This document shows positions 28,799-37,250 of a stretch of 64,000 bases of DNA, piece by piece. The stretch is from positions 496,001 through 560,000 of the forward strand of contig NZ_NIWU01000002.1 in NCBI RefSeq assembly GCF_002236105.1. The letters are read 5' to 3'. The stretch is from Pseudomonas umsongensis. GTDB lineage: Bacteria > Pseudomonadota > Gammaproteobacteria > Pseudomonadales > Pseudomonadaceae. How positions within the stretch are numbered: the first letter of the stretch is position 1; each line of letters starts with the position of its first letter. A model generated the notes under the pieces. That model had not been told where the DNA came from. It did not search any database and was given only the letters and a program-made list of their open reading frames with translations. The position numbers were made by a program, and so were the translations under genes.

Positions 28799-29656
28799 GT
28801 GAGTCTCACAGTCATAGCGCAGCGTATGGGTACAACGAGCTTTCAGCGCCTGGTGACTGGCCTTGTCATGAGCACCCTGCTGGTCGGTTGCTCCAGTAAC
28901 AAATCCAGCGACGTACGCGTTGTCGACCGCAACAATGCCGCCGCCCAGCGTCCGGCCGTGACCACCGGGCAATACGTCGTTCGCCCCAAGGACACGCTGT
29001 TTTCCATCGCCTTTCGCTACGGCTGGGATTACAAGGCACTGGCGGCGCGCAATAACATAGCGCCGCCGTACACCATCCATCCGGGTCAGACGATTCGCTT
29101 CGATGGACGCAGCGGTTCAACGCCGACAACGGTGGTCAGCTCCTCCAGTTCTTCGCCTTCATCGTCAAGTAAGACCACGGTCATCCGTCGCTCTGCAGAC
29201 GGTACGACCACGACGACACCGGTGGTTGTACCGTCCGTCGCGAACAAGCCGGCACCCACTCCACTGCCTCCACCGGGTCCAGCCCCGACCGGCTGGGGGT
29301 GGCCATCTAATGGCATTTTAATCGGCAAATTCTCCTCAAACGGTAGTTTGAATAAAGGAATTGATATCGCAGGGGATTTGGGACAGCCTGTTTTAGCTGC
29401 GTCTGATGGGACGGTGGTATACGCCGGGAGTGGCTTAAGGGGCTACGGCGAATTAGTCATCATCAAGCACAGTGAAACCTACGTCAGTGCCTACGGACAT
29501 AACCGCAGGCTGTTGGTTCGGGAGGGGCAGCAGGTCAAGGTCGGACAGACAATTGCCGAAATGGGGTCAACGGGTACAGACCGGGTGAAACTGCATTTTG
29601 AGATTCGCCGCCAAGGTAAACCTGTAGATCCGCTGCAATTCCTGCCGCGTCGTTGA
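28799..29656 (+). CDS. nlpD: LysM/LytM lipoprotein NlpD (amidase activator)
   Basis: Outer-membrane lipoprotein that activates the cell-separation amidase AmiC. I choose GTG 28799, preceded by AAAGGGAG; an in-frame ATG at 28736 lies upstream of any ribosome site. The product has 285 residues with lipobox LLVGC (cysteine 31). A LysM domain follows (YVVRPKDTLFSIAFRYGW to HPGQTIRF, about 59-101), then a Ser/Thr/Pro-rich linker, then a LytM (M23) domain. The LytM site is degenerate: asparagine replaces the first zinc histidine in NKGIDIAG, and the later motif is LHFE. This fits a non-catalytic activator. In related bacteria the main rpoS promoter lies inside this gene. Confidence 0.95.
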   Translation: MSLTVIAQRMGTTSFQRLVTGLVMSTLLVGCSSNKSSDVRVVDRNNAAAQRPAVTTGQYVVRPKDTLFSIAFRYGWDYKALAARNNIAPPYTIHPGQTIRFDGRSGSTPTTVVSSSSSSPSSSSKTTVIRRSADGTTTTTPVVVPSVANKPAPTPLPPPGPAPTGWGWPSNGILIGKFSSNGSLNKGIDIAGDLGQPVLAASDGTVVYAGSGLRGYGELVIIKHSETYVSAYGHNRRLLVREGQQVKVGQTIAEMGSTGTDRVKLHFEIRRQGKPVDPLQFLPRR

Positions 29657-29761
29657 TCGCTTTCCAGCCTGTTCCGTCACGTAGAGGGGACAGGCTCCAG
29701 CGTTGCCAGGGATAAAGGCGCCGCTTGAGCTTGAGGTCGAACTCACCAAAGGACTATAACA

Positions 29762-30769
29762 ATGGCTCTCAGTAAAGAAGTGCCGGAGTTTGACATCGAC
29801 GATGAGGTTCTCCTGATGGAGGCCGACGTCGGCACGGATTCGATGTCGAATGATGAAGGGGCGGCTCCACCTTCCGTTCGTGCCAAATCCAAACACTCCG
29901 CGACATTGAAGCAACACAAGTACATCGATTACACGCGGGCACTCGATGCCACGCAGCTGTACCTCAATGAAATCGGCTTTTCCCCTCTACTGTCCCCCGA
30001 AGAAGAAGTGCATTTTGCGCGCCTGTCGCAAAGTGGTGATCCGGCCGGGCGCAAACGCATGATCGAAAGTAACCTGCGCCTGGTGGTGAAAATCGCCCGA
30101 CGTTACGTCAATCGGGGCCTTTCGCTGCTCGATCTGATCGAAGAGGGCAACCTCGGATTGATCAGGGCGGTGGAGAAATTCGACCCTGAGCGCGGCTTCC
30201 GCTTCTCAACCTACGCAACCTGGTGGATTCGTCAGACCATCGAGCGCGCAATCATGAATCAGACCCGGACCATCCGGTTGCCGATCCATGTGGTCAAGGA
30301 GCTCAACGTGTACCTGCGGGCCGCACGGGAGTTGACGCAAAAACTCGATCATGAACCCTCACCCGAGGAGATCGCCAACCTGCTGGAAAAACCGGTAGCG
30401 GAGGTCAAGCGCATGCTGGGCCTCAACGAGCGGGTTTCTTCGGTCGACGTCTCGCTGGGTCCGGATTCGGATAAGACCCTGCTGGACACCCTTACCGACG
30501 ATCGCCCAACCGATCCATGCGAGCTACTGCAGGATGACGACCTGTCTCAAAGCATCGACCAATGGCTCTCGGAGTTGACCGACAAGCAGCGCGAGGTGGT
30601 TGTACGCCGCTTCGGCCTGCGCGGTCACGAGAGCAGCACCCTTGAAGATGTGGGCCTGGAAATTGGCCTGACCCGGGAGCGGGTTAGACAGATTCAGGTA
30701 GAAGGCCTGAAGCGTCTGCGGGAGATCCTGGAGAAAAACGGGCTATCGAGCGAGTCGCTATTTCAATAA
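29762..30769 (+). CDS. rpoS: RNA polymerase sigma factor RpoS
   Basis: Stationary-phase and general stress sigma factor, 335 residues. Region 1.2 starts [20 protein letters not shown], region 2 contains [20 protein letters not shown] then [20 protein letters not shown] and [20 protein letters not shown] (the -10 recognition part), and region 4.2 is [19 protein letters not shown]. The ribosome site AAAGGA lies eight bases before ATG. In this genus RpoS level is under Gac/Rsm influence, and the sRNA rsmZ lies directly downstream. It is followed by its own terminator. Confidence 0.98.
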   Translation: MALSKEVPEFDIDDEVLLMEADVGTDSMSNDEGAAPPSVRAKSKHSATLKQHKYIDYTRALDATQLYLNEIGFSPLLSPEEEVHFARLSQSGDPAGRKRMIESNLRLVVKIARRYVNRGLSLLDLIEEGNLGLIRAVEKFDPERGFRFSTYATWWIRQTIERAIMNQTRTIRLPIHVVKELNVYLRAARELTQKLDHEPSPEEIANLLEKPVAEVKRMLGLNERVSSVDVSLGPDSDKTLLDTLTDDRPTDPCELLQDDDLSQSIDQWLSELTDKQREVVVRRFGLRGHESSTLEDVGLEIGLTRERVRQIQVEGLKRLREILEKNGLSSESLFQ

Positions 30770-30792
30770 GCCATTCGTTTGCTGGATAACAA

Positions 30793-30820
30793 GAAGCCCC
30801 GACTGGTTCGGGGCTTTTTG
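30793..30820 (+). terminator. Rho-independent terminator after rpoS
   Basis: AGCCCCGA (30794-30801) pairs with TCGGGGCT, with a short CTGGT-type loop and a TTTTTG run. It ends the rpoS transcript and insulates the downstream rsmZ promoter. Confidence 0.88.
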
Positions 30821-30878
30821 TTATCTGCAATTCTGGTTTTGATCTCGGGGACGCCAGCGCGGCTTTGTAGCTTCAGGG

Positions 30879-30896
30879 TGTAAGTCTTCGCTTACT
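30879..30896 (+). promoter_or_regulatory. GacA-type upstream activating sequence for rsmZ
   Basis: TGTAAG-N6-CTTACT. The known GacA box in Pseudomonas is TGTAAG-N6-CTTACA, so one terminal base differs. Its centre is about 183 bases upstream of the predicted rsmZ start, the distance known for rsmZ promoters. Phosphorylated GacA is expected to activate rsmZ from here. Confidence 0.85.
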
Positions 30897-31033
30897 CTTT
30901 GCGTAAGTGTTCACTATTTTTACAGGTTGGCAGTCGACCATATTTTTCGCAGGTCTTTTTTATCCGACTGATAAACAAGCAGATTTTCTAACATGAACGG
31001 GATGTGACAAGGCATCAGGGCCTGATCGGACGA

Positions 31034-31061
31034 TTGCTCTTGGCGGTAAAAACTCTAGTAT
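31034..31061 (+). promoter_or_regulatory. Probable core promoter of rsmZ
   Basis: A TTGCTC (31034-31039) and a TAGTAT (31056-31061) hexamer are 16 bases apart and place the start near 31070. The -35 match is modest, as expected for an activator-dependent promoter. Confidence 0.5.
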
Positions 31062-31069
31062 CGGTGTTG

Positions 31070-31198
31070 TGTCAACGGATAGACACGCCCTTCAAGGATG
31101 AGGGGAAAGGACATCGCAGGAAGCGATTCATCAGGATGATGAAAAGGAACACAGGGAATAGGGAAAAAATGTGGGCGGGTCATACCGCCCCTTTTTTT
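31070..31198 (+). ncRNA. rsmZ: Small regulatory RNA RsmZ
   Basis: About 129 nt RNA that titrates the RNA-binding repressors RsmA/RsmE, releasing translation of secondary-metabolism and biofilm mRNAs. The 5' end TGTCAACGGATAGACAC forms the first hairpin with GGA in its loop, as in known RsmZ of P. fluorescens. Nine GGA motifs occur (first bases at 31077, 31096, 31104, 31109, 31119, 31134, 31146, 31155, 31162), several in predicted loops such as GCAGGAAGC and ATCAGGATGAT. The 3' end is a terminator, GGGCGG / CCGCCC followed by eight T. Location between rpoS and fdxA is the same as in P. aeruginosa and P. protegens. Confidence 0.92.
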
Positions 31199-31208
31199 TG
31201 CCTGCACC

Positions 31209-31244
31209 TGTAGGAGCTGCCGAAGGCTGCGATCTTTTGATCTT
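31209..31244. repeat. Single REP unit between rsmZ and fdxA
   Basis: One arm of the GTAGGAGCTGCC-type repeat with one change from the common form (GCCGAAGGCTGC in place of GCCGCAGGCTGC), ending GATCTTTTGATCTT. No partner arm is next to it, so this is a lone REP and not a REPIN doublet. Confidence 0.85.
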
Positions 31245-31272
31245 AAAAAAAAGGCCCTTGTGGGGCCTTTTT
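31245..31272 (-). terminator. Terminator of fdxA
   Basis: On the minus strand GGCCCC-ACAA-GGGCC is followed by eight T. It lies 18 bases after the fdxA stop and directly beside a REP unit. Confidence 0.8.
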
Positions 31273-31289
31273 CAGGAACGCGGGGATAA

Positions 31290-31613
31290 TCAGCGTTCGA
31301 GGTGTTCGATCTTGCCTGGCTTGCCATCCCACTCAGCGGCATCGGGCAACGGATCTTTGCGTTCGGTAACGTTCGGCCAGATCTCGGCCAATTCGAGGTT
31401 CAGCTCGATAAAGTTTTCCATGCCTGCAGGCACCTCATCTTCGGAGAAGATGGCCACGGCAGGGCATTCAGGTTCGCACAGTGCGCAGTCGATGCACTCA
31501 TCCGGGTGAATCACCAGGAAATTCGGGCCTTCGTAAAAGCAGTCCACCGGACAGACTTCTACGCAGTCGGTGTACTTGCACTTGATGCAGTTGTCGGTGA
31601 CGACGAAGGTCAT
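31290..31613 (-). CDS. fdxA: 7Fe-8S ferredoxin FdxA
   Basis: Small electron carrier of 107 residues with one 3Fe-4S and one 4Fe-4S cluster. I choose the ATG at 31613 ([19 protein letters not shown]); a longer frame adds an unrelated leader. The first cluster region is [17 protein letters not shown], the second [12 protein letters not shown]. The C-terminal tail with [19 protein letters not shown] is typical of the Azotobacter-type ferredoxin I family. Position next to rsmZ and mutS matches other pseudomonads. Its physiological partner is not known from this sequence. Confidence 0.96.
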   Translation of the reverse strand: MTFVVTDNCIKCKYTDCVEVCPVDCFYEGPNFLVIHPDECIDCALCEPECPAVAIFSEDEVPAGMENFIELNLELAEIWPNVTERKDPLPDAAEWDGKPGKIEHLER

Positions 31614-31755
31614 TTCTAATTTTCTCCTCAGGCGCGGCTTGCAGCGCCCCTTCACGTAGGGGTCGCAAGGTTTGGGAGCGATAGTCTGCAAGCCAGGCTA
31701 ATAGCCCGCAGCATCCCAAACCGCGCGAGATTCTAACAGCTTGCAAGCCTGTGCG

Positions 31756-34335
31756 TTAGACCCGTGTCTTTAGTGTATAGAGCATTTCGAGTGCGCGACG
31801 TGGCGTCATGTTGTCCAGATCAAGTTTGGCCAGTTCATCCAGCACCGGATGCGGCAAGCTCGCGAACATGTCGCTCTGCTGCGGCGTGGCCGGTTTGCCT
31901 TTGGCTGGCGCAGGCGCCTCATGGGGCAGGGCGGTGTCTTCCAGCCGGCTCAAGTGCTCACGGGCGCGTACGATCACTTCGTTCGGAACACCAGCCAACT
32001 GCGCGACTGCCAGGCCATAGCTCTGGCTGGCCGGCCCTGGCAGTACATGGTGCAGGAACACGATGCGTTCGTTGTGCTCGGTGGCATTGAGGTGCACGTT
32101 GGCCACCAATGGCTGGGCTTCCGGCAGTACCGTCAGCTCAAAGTAGTGGGTGGCGAACAACGTGTAGGCCCGCAGGTGTGCCAGGCGTTCCGCCGCCGCC
32201 CACGCCAGGGACAGGCCGTCGAAGGTGCTGGTGCCGCGCCCGACTTCGTCCATCAGCACCAGGCTGCGTTCGGTGGCGTTGTGCAGGATGTTGGCGGTTT
32301 CGCTCATCTCGACCATGAAGGTCGAGCGCCCGCCGGCCAGGTCATCGCTGGAGCCGATTCGGGTGAAGATGCGGTCGACCAGGGACAATTCACAACTGGC
32401 CGCCGGCACGAAGCTGCCGATGTGTGCCAGGAGTACAATCAAGGCGGTCTGGCGCATGTAGGTGGACTTACCGCCCATGTTCGGACCGGTGATCACCAGC
32501 ATGCGGGTGTTGTCGTCGAGACTCAGGTCGTTGGCCACGAAAGGCGTGGTCAATACTTGTTCAACCACAGGGTGACGACCCTGGGTGATCCGCATGCACG
32601 GCTCGCTGACAAAACGCGGGCAGTTCAGGTCGAGGTTCAGCGCCCGTTCGGCCAGGTTACTCAGTACGTCGAGCTCGGCCAGCGCTGCAGCAGTGTCCTG
32701 CAAGGGTGGCAGTTGGGCGATCAGGTCTTCGAGCAGCGCTTCGTACAGCATCTTCTCACGTGCCAGGGCACGGCTCTTGGCAGAAAGAGCCTTGTCTTCG
32801 AAGGCCTTCAGTTCCGGCGTAATGAAGCGCTCGGCGCCTTTGAGGGTCTGGCGGCGAATGTAGTCGGCGGGTGCGGATTCAGCCTGCTTGCTCGGCAGTT
32901 CGATGAAGTAGCCGTGGATGCGGTTGTAGCCGACTTTCAGGTGAGACAGGCCGGTGCGGGCTTTTTCGCGGGCTTCGAGGTCGATCAGGAATTGCCCGGC
33001 GTTTTCGCTGAGTGATTGCAGTTCATCGAGTTCGCTGTCGTAACCGGTTTTCAACACCCCGCCGTCACGGATCACCGCGGGCGGGTTGTCGATGATGGCT
33101 TTTTCCAGCAAGGCCGCCAGCTCCGGGTAGGTGCTGGTAGTGTCTGCCAGTTGGTTGAGGTGCGGCGCTTCAAGTTCGGTCATTGCCGCTTGCAGTTGCG
33201 GCAGCGCGCCGAGGGCATCGCGCAGGCGCGCGAGGTCGCGCGGACGGGCATTGCGCAGGCCGATCCGGGCGAGAATGCGCTCGATGTCGCCGATTTCCTT
33301 GAGCTGCGGCTGCAGCTTTTCGAAACGGTAGCCGTCCAGCAGGCAGGTGATCGAGGTCTGCCGCGCCAGCAACACGTTCAGGTCACGCAGCGGGCGGTTC
33401 AGCCAGCGAGTCAGCAGGCGGCTGCCCATGGCGGTCTGGCAACGATCGACCACCGACTGCAGGGTGTTGTCACGACCGCCGGCCAGGTTGGTGTCCAGTT
33501 CCAGGTTGCGGCGACTCGCCCCATCCAGCACCACGGTATCGTCCAGGCGTTCGTGGCGCAGGCTGCGCAAGTGCGGCAGGGCGGTGCGCTGGGTTTCTTT
33601 CGCGTAGGCCAGCAGGCAACCGGCGGCGCCGATGGCCAGGGTCAGGTTTTCACAACCGAAACCCTTGAGGTCCTGGGTCGAGAATTGCTGGCAAAGACTC
33701 TTGAAGGCCGAATCACGCTCGAAATCCCACGGCGCACGGCGACGAACGCCACGACGTTTCTCGGCAGGCAGATCCTTGGGCCAGTCATCCGGGATCAGCA
33801 ATTCCACCGGATTGACGCGCTCCAGTTCCGCCAGCAGGTTTTCCCAGCCCTTGATTTCCAGCACGCTGAAGTTGCCACTGGTGATATCCAGCACCGCCAG
33901 GCCGAACAGGCGCTCGTCGCCCAGGACGGCGGCGATCAGGTTGTCCCGGCGCTCATCGAGCAGCGCTTCGTCGCTCACCGTGCCCGGGGTGATGATCCGC
34001 ACTACCTGGCGATCCACCGGGCCTTTGCTGGTGGCCGGGTCGCCGACCTGCTCGCAGATCACCACCGACTCGCCGAGCTTTACCAGTTTCGCCAGATAAC
34101 CTTCCGCCGCATGGTAAGGAATGCCGCACATCGGAATCGCCTGGCCGGCTGACTGCCCGCGAGCGGTCAGGGTGATGTCGAGGAGCTTGGCGGCCTTCTT
34201 CGCGTCTTCATAGAAGATCTCGTAGAAGTCGCCCATGCGATAGAACATAAGCTGGTCAGGGTGCTGGTTCTTTAGCCGCCAGTATTGCTGCATCATCGGC
34301 GTGTGCGAGGACAGGTCGGAGAGGGCTTTATTCAT
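31756..34335 (-). CDS. mutS: DNA mismatch repair protein MutS
   Basis: Mismatch-recognition ATPase, 859 residues from ATG 34335 ([19 protein letters not shown]); an in-frame ATG seven codons upstream (34356) is possible. The mismatch-binding Phe-x-Glu is FYE in [13 protein letters not shown]. The connector, lever and clamp domains follow, with the ABC ATPase near the C-terminus: Walker [11 protein letters not shown], Walker [17 protein letters not shown], and ATHYFEL. The last helical part would bind MutL or the clamp. The gene marks one border of the tailocin-type locus. Confidence 0.98.
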   Translation of the reverse strand: MNKALSDLSSHTPMMQQYWRLKNQHPDQLMFYRMGDFYEIFYEDAKKAAKLLDITLTARGQSAGQAIPMCGIPYHAAEGYLAKLVKLGESVVICEQVGDPATSKGPVDRQVVRIITPGTVSDEALLDERRDNLIAAVLGDERLFGLAVLDITSGNFSVLEIKGWENLLAELERVNPVELLIPDDWPKDLPAEKRRGVRRRAPWDFERDSAFKSLCQQFSTQDLKGFGCENLTLAIGAAGCLLAYAKETQRTALPHLRSLRHERLDDTVVLDGASRRNLELDTNLAGGRDNTLQSVVDRCQTAMGSRLLTRWLNRPLRDLNVLLARQTSITCLLDGYRFEKLQPQLKEIGDIERILARIGLRNARPRDLARLRDALGALPQLQAAMTELEAPHLNQLADTTSTYPELAALLEKAIIDNPPAVIRDGGVLKTGYDSELDELQSLSENAGQFLIDLEAREKARTGLSHLKVGYNRIHGYFIELPSKQAESAPADYIRRQTLKGAERFITPELKAFEDKALSAKSRALAREKMLYEALLEDLIAQLPPLQDTAAALAELDVLSNLAERALNLDLNCPRFVSEPCMRITQGRHPVVEQVLTTPFVANDLSLDDNTRMLVITGPNMGGKSTYMRQTALIVLLAHIGSFVPAASCELSLVDRIFTRIGSSDDLAGGRSTFMVEMSETANILHNATERSLVLMDEVGRGTSTFDGLSLAWAAAERLAHLRAYTLFATHYFELTVLPEAQPLVANVHLNATEHNERIVFLHHVLPGPASQSYGLAVAQLAGVPNEVIVRAREHLSRLEDTALPHEAPAPAKGKPATPQQSDMFASLPHPVLDELAKLDLDNMTPRRALEMLYTLKTRV

Positions 34336-34477
34336 CGGATTGCCAGGAAAACTCATTCAAAAGGTGTGGGGCAAAAGCGAGCATGGGCACGGCTTTTCCG
34401 CGATGGGCGCAAGGTTACCATGGGCAGTCTGGTTGACGCAGGCATCACGGCCGGGTGACGTCTTCATTGATCAATCA

Positions 34478-34545
34478 TGCATCGTTTATGCAATTAAGCA
34501 TTTGTCGTGGCAAAAAACTTCGAGCATTATGCGCATTATGCAAAA
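34478..34545 (+). promoter_or_regulatory. Candidate self-operator of the LexA/CI-like repressor
   Basis: An exact inverted repeat TGCAT-N5-ATGCA lies at 34478-34492. It is followed by TGCAATTAAGCA and by two adjacent copies of GCATTATGC (34524-34541) which run into the start codon. The same ATGCAT core occurs before the holin gene. Autoregulation by the repressor is the natural reading. The start codon is covered by this repeat and has no visible ribosome site. Confidence 0.55.
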
Positions 34546-35272
34546 ACGCAATGTTTCGACCGTTTTAAGAGCGCTGCTCGATCAGCACGGTATCTCCCCA
34601 ACGGAGCTTCACCGTCGCACCGGCGTGCCTCAATCCACACTTTCGCGCATCCTCGGCGGGAAGATTGTCGACCCCTCTGATAAGCACATTTCGAAGATCG
34701 CCGAATACTTCGCCGTCAGTACCGATCAATTGCGTGGCCGGGTGCTTATCGCGCAGGCGTTGGGTGCCCGGCGTGAAGCCGCGCACTCGCAACTTACCGA
34801 CATCAGTCTGTGGGACGACGATACCCCTATTGATGACGACGAGGTCTCGGTACCCTTTCTTCGCGAGGTTGAATTGGCTGCAGGATCAGGAAGATTCGTC
34901 ATCGAAGAGAGCGAGCGCGCCAGCCTGCGCTTCGGCAAGCGTAGCTTGCGCCATAACGGCGTGCAGTTCGACCAGGCCAAATGCGTGACGGTGCGCGGCA
35001 ACAGCATGCTGCCGGTGTTGCGCGACGGTGCCACGGTGGGCGTCAACGCCGGCAAGTGTGGGATTGGCGATATCGTCGATGGCGACCTCTATGCCATCAA
35101 TCATAACGGCCAGTTGCGAGTGAAACAGCTGTATCGGCTGCCGACAGGGATTCGCCTGCGTAGCTTTAACCGCGAAGAGCATCCTGACGAGGACTACACC
35201 TTCCTGGAAATGCAGGAGGAGCAGATCCTGATCCTGGGTCATGTGTTCTGGTGGGGCATGTACGCGCGTTGA
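34538..35272 (+). CDS. LexA/CI-like repressor with S24 self-cleavage domain (tailocin-locus regulator, PrtR type)
   Basis: Transcriptional repressor of 244 residues. The N-terminal helix-turn-helix (about 5-60) reads RALLDQHGISPTELHRRTG then VPQSTLSRILGGK. The C-terminal S24 peptidase has the Ala-Gly cleavage site in VELAAGSGRF (115-116), the nucleophile in RGNSMLPVL (serine 156) and the general base in RVKQLYRL (lysine 196). RecA-stimulated self-cleavage is thus expected, which would couple the locus to DNA damage. It sits between mutS and a lysis cassette, the place of PrtR-like regulators of R-type tailocins in the P. fluorescens group. Start alternatives are 34529 and 34538; neither has a clear ribosome site. 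Confidence 0.85.
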   Translation: MQKRNVSTVLRALLDQHGISPTELHRRTGVPQSTLSRILGGKIVDPSDKHISKIAEYFAVSTDQLRGRVLIAQALGARREAAHSQLTDISLWDDDTPIDDDEVSVPFLREVELAAGSGRFVIEESERASLRFGKRSLRHNGVQFDQAKCVTVRGNSMLPVLRDGATVGVNAGKCGIGDIVDGDLYAINHNGQLRVKQLYRLPTGIRLRSFNREEHPDEDYTFLEMQEEQILILGHVFWWGMYAR

Positions 35273-35394
35273 CCTTTGGTTTGCCGCCTCGCAGGAGCCA
35301 GGCTTGCCGGCGAACCAGACACCGCGGTTTTTCTACAATACGGCGTTATCGTTGTTCGCCCTTACGAAGCCAAGTATTTTACTCGGCAAATAAA

Positions 35395-35431
35395 TGCATT
35401 AATGCATTGACTGTATATGCATACATGCATA
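35395..35431 (+). promoter_or_regulatory. ATGCAT palindromes upstream of the holin gene (candidate repressor operator)
   Basis: Two palindromes: TGCATTAATGCA (35395-35406) and TATGCAT-AC-ATGCATA (35416-35431). They share the core with the repeats ahead of the repressor gene. The second also overlaps CTGTATATGCATACAT (35411-35426), which differs from a CTG-N10-CAG LexA box only at the last base. The holin ATG is about 50 bases downstream. Confidence 0.55.
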
Positions 35432-35482
35432 ATCTTGCGCTTAACCGCTAGCATCACAAGCCAGGCATCCTGGAGGCCCGAC

Positions 35483-35830
35483 ATGACAAACGAGCAGCAA
35501 CTGTTGCTGGACCTGCCTATCTGGCTCGTCGTCGCGCTCGCAGTGGTCAGTGGGGTGTCCGGGGAAATGTGGCGCGCCGACAAGGAGGGCGCCCGTGGCT
35601 GGTCATTGCTGAGACGCCTGGCTTTGCGTTCCGGGGCCTGCATGGTGTGCGGCGTCTCGGCGATGATGTTGCTGTACGCCGCCGGGATGTCGATCTGGGC
35701 CGCCGGCGCCTTCGGTTGTCTCACCGCGATAGCCGGGGCTGACATGGCCGTAGGATTGTACGGGCGCTGGGTGGCCAGGCGTATCGGTATCGATGATGCA
35801 CCGCCGCGCGATTCTCGCTCCGACCCATAG
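35483..35830 (+). CDS. Putative holin of the tailocin/prophage lysis cassette
   Basis: Small membrane protein of 115 residues with a strong ribosome site GGAGG before ATG 35483. It has a hydrophobic segment near the N-terminus (about 11-29: DLPIWLVVALAVVSG region), a charged stretch, then two hydrophobic segments (about 52-70 and 74-92). The size, topology and position just before an endolysin gene are those of a phage holin of the LysB/pyocin type. I infer function from these features. It would form the inner-membrane lesion letting the endolysin out. Confidence 0.75.
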   Translation: MTNEQQLLLDLPIWLVVALAVVSGVSGEMWRADKEGARGWSLLRRLALRSGACMVCGVSAMMLLYAAGMSIWAAGAFGCLTAIAGADMAVGLYGRWVARRIGIDDAPPRDSRSDP

Positions 35831-36009
35831 TGAATGGCTGGCGCTCTGCGCGCTGCGCTGGCAACACAACACGGTGCAACAATTACCGGCGGGGCTTGCG
35901 TGGGAGAGGTGTGTAGTCTGGCGTTCGGGATGCGGCGTTCAATACGCTGCCGGCGTATTTCTCCCGGCGCCATCTTGCGAATTTCATGCATCAATCAAAG
36001 GAACGAGCG

Positions 36010-36576
36010 ATGCGCCTCACTGAGCAGCAGTTACTCATGATTTTCCCAGGTGCCCGCACTCGATCGGGCCTGTTCATTCTCGCCCTCAATAACGCCATGG
36101 CACGTCGTAACATCAGTACCCCCGGGCGTATCGCCGCCTTCCTGGCGCAAATCGGCCACGAGTCGGGGCAACTGCAATATGTGCGAGAGTTGGGCGGCGA
36201 AAAATATCTCGAGAAATACGATACCGGGGACCTGGCCATGCGCCTGGGCAACTCCCCTGAAGCCGACGGCGACGGTCAACGCTATCGGGGGCGTGGGCTG
36301 ATCCAGATCACCGGTCGCAGTAATTATCTGCAGTGCAGTCGGGCACTTTTTGGTGATGAGCGTTTGTTGCAGCAACCGGAACTGTTGGAGCTGCCACAAT
36401 GGGCCGCTGAATCCGCGGCCTGGTTCTGGGAGCGAAACGGCCTCAATGAACTGGCCGACGTCGATGAGTTCAACAGTATTACTCGACGTATCAATGGCGG
36501 TTTGAACGGGCTGCAGGAACGTTTGCTGCTTTGGAAGCAGGCAAAGACGGTGTTGCTCCCGCCTGCAAGCCTGTGA
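36010..36576 (+). CDS. GH19-type endolysin (lysis cassette)
   Basis: Glycoside hydrolase family 19 lysozyme-like protein of 188 residues, starting at ATG 36010 after AAAGGAA. The catalytic glutamate is in QIGHESGQLQYVRELGGE, and DGQRYRGRGLIQITGRSNY is the substrate-cleft signature of phage and pyocin lysozymes. No signal peptide is seen, so export needs the upstream holin. It belongs with the repressor and holin to a lysis cassette between mutS and pncC. No tail, sheath, baseplate or fibre genes follow: the next gene is pncC. Confidence 0.9.
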   Translation: MRLTEQQLLMIFPGARTRSGLFILALNNAMARRNISTPGRIAAFLAQIGHESGQLQYVRELGGEKYLEKYDTGDLAMRLGNSPEADGDGQRYRGRGLIQITGRSNYLQCSRALFGDERLLQQPELLELPQWAAESAAWFWERNGLNELADVDEFNSITRRINGGLNGLQERLLLWKQAKTVLLPPASL

Positions 36577-36660
36577 GATGTGTGTCCGGGCGGCTCGTGC
36601 CTGTAACTTGCAAGCACCATTCGCTCGTGTACGTTAAGCCTCATTCCGTTCGATCAGGAG

Positions 36661-37167
36661 ATGACCGTGAAAGAAATCACACAGCTGGCCGCTGAACTCG
36701 GCAGGCGCCTGCAGGTTCTCAATGCCCATGTCACCGCCGCCGAATCCTGTACGGGCGGCGGCATCAGCGAGGCGATTACCCGGATACCGGGTAGCTCGGC
36801 GTGGTTCGAGGCCGGTTATGTCACCTATTCCAACCGACAGAAGACGCTCCAGCTGAATGTGCCGCCCGAGCTGTTTTCAACGGTAGGGGCGGTCAGTCGG
36901 GAAGTGGTCGAGGCCATGGTCCGTGGTGCGCAGGAAAAAAGCCATGCGCGTTTTGCCGTGGCGGTCAGTGGGGTGGCGGGGCCGGACGGCGGTTCACCGA
37001 AGAAGCCGGTGGGCACCGTATGGTTGGCCTGGGGCGTCGACGATCAGGTGTTCAGCGAGGTGCAGCACTTTGCCGGTAACCGTGACGAGGTTCGCCGACA
37101 AACGGTGAAGGCCGCGCTAGAGGGGCTGCTGCGCCATGCTGCGGGAGAAATCTCAAATCAGGGGTAG
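36661..37167 (+). CDS. pncC: Nicotinamide-nucleotide amidohydrolase PncC (CinA C-terminal domain)
   Basis: Deamidates NMN to nicotinate mononucleotide in pyridine nucleotide salvage. The 168-residue protein is the free-standing CinA C-terminal domain: [20 protein letters not shown] (about 22-41), then [10 protein letters not shown] and [20 protein letters not shown], with the catalytic serine and lysine in these blocks. No N-terminal COG1058 domain is present. It lies directly upstream of recA, as in many proteobacteria, and marks the second border of the tailocin-type locus. Confidence 0.93.
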   Translation: MTVKEITQLAAELGRRLQVLNAHVTAAESCTGGGISEAITRIPGSSAWFEAGYVTYSNRQKTLQLNVPPELFSTVGAVSREVVEAMVRGAQEKSHARFAVAVSGVAGPDGGSPKKPVGTVWLAWGVDDQVFSEVQHFAGNRDEVRRQTVKAALEGLLRHAAGEISNQG

Positions 37168-37194
37168 GCGATCCGCAAACGCTGTGGAATAATA

Positions 37195-37210
37195 CTGGCT
37201 ACTTATACAG
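37195..37210 (+). promoter_or_regulatory. LexA (SOS) box upstream of recA
   Basis: CTGGCTACTTATACAG fits CTG-N10-CAG, 41 bases before the recA ATG. Repression by LexA and induction on DNA damage are expected for recA. Confidence 0.85.
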
Positions 37211-37250
37211 GTGTTGGCCGTCAGGCCTTATTGATTACGTGAGGACTTTA

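Noticed and set aside
35283..35325. GCAGGAGCCAGGCTTGCCGG-like stretch resembling a REP unit
   Set aside because: It is too degenerate and has no second arm; I could not support it as a repeat.
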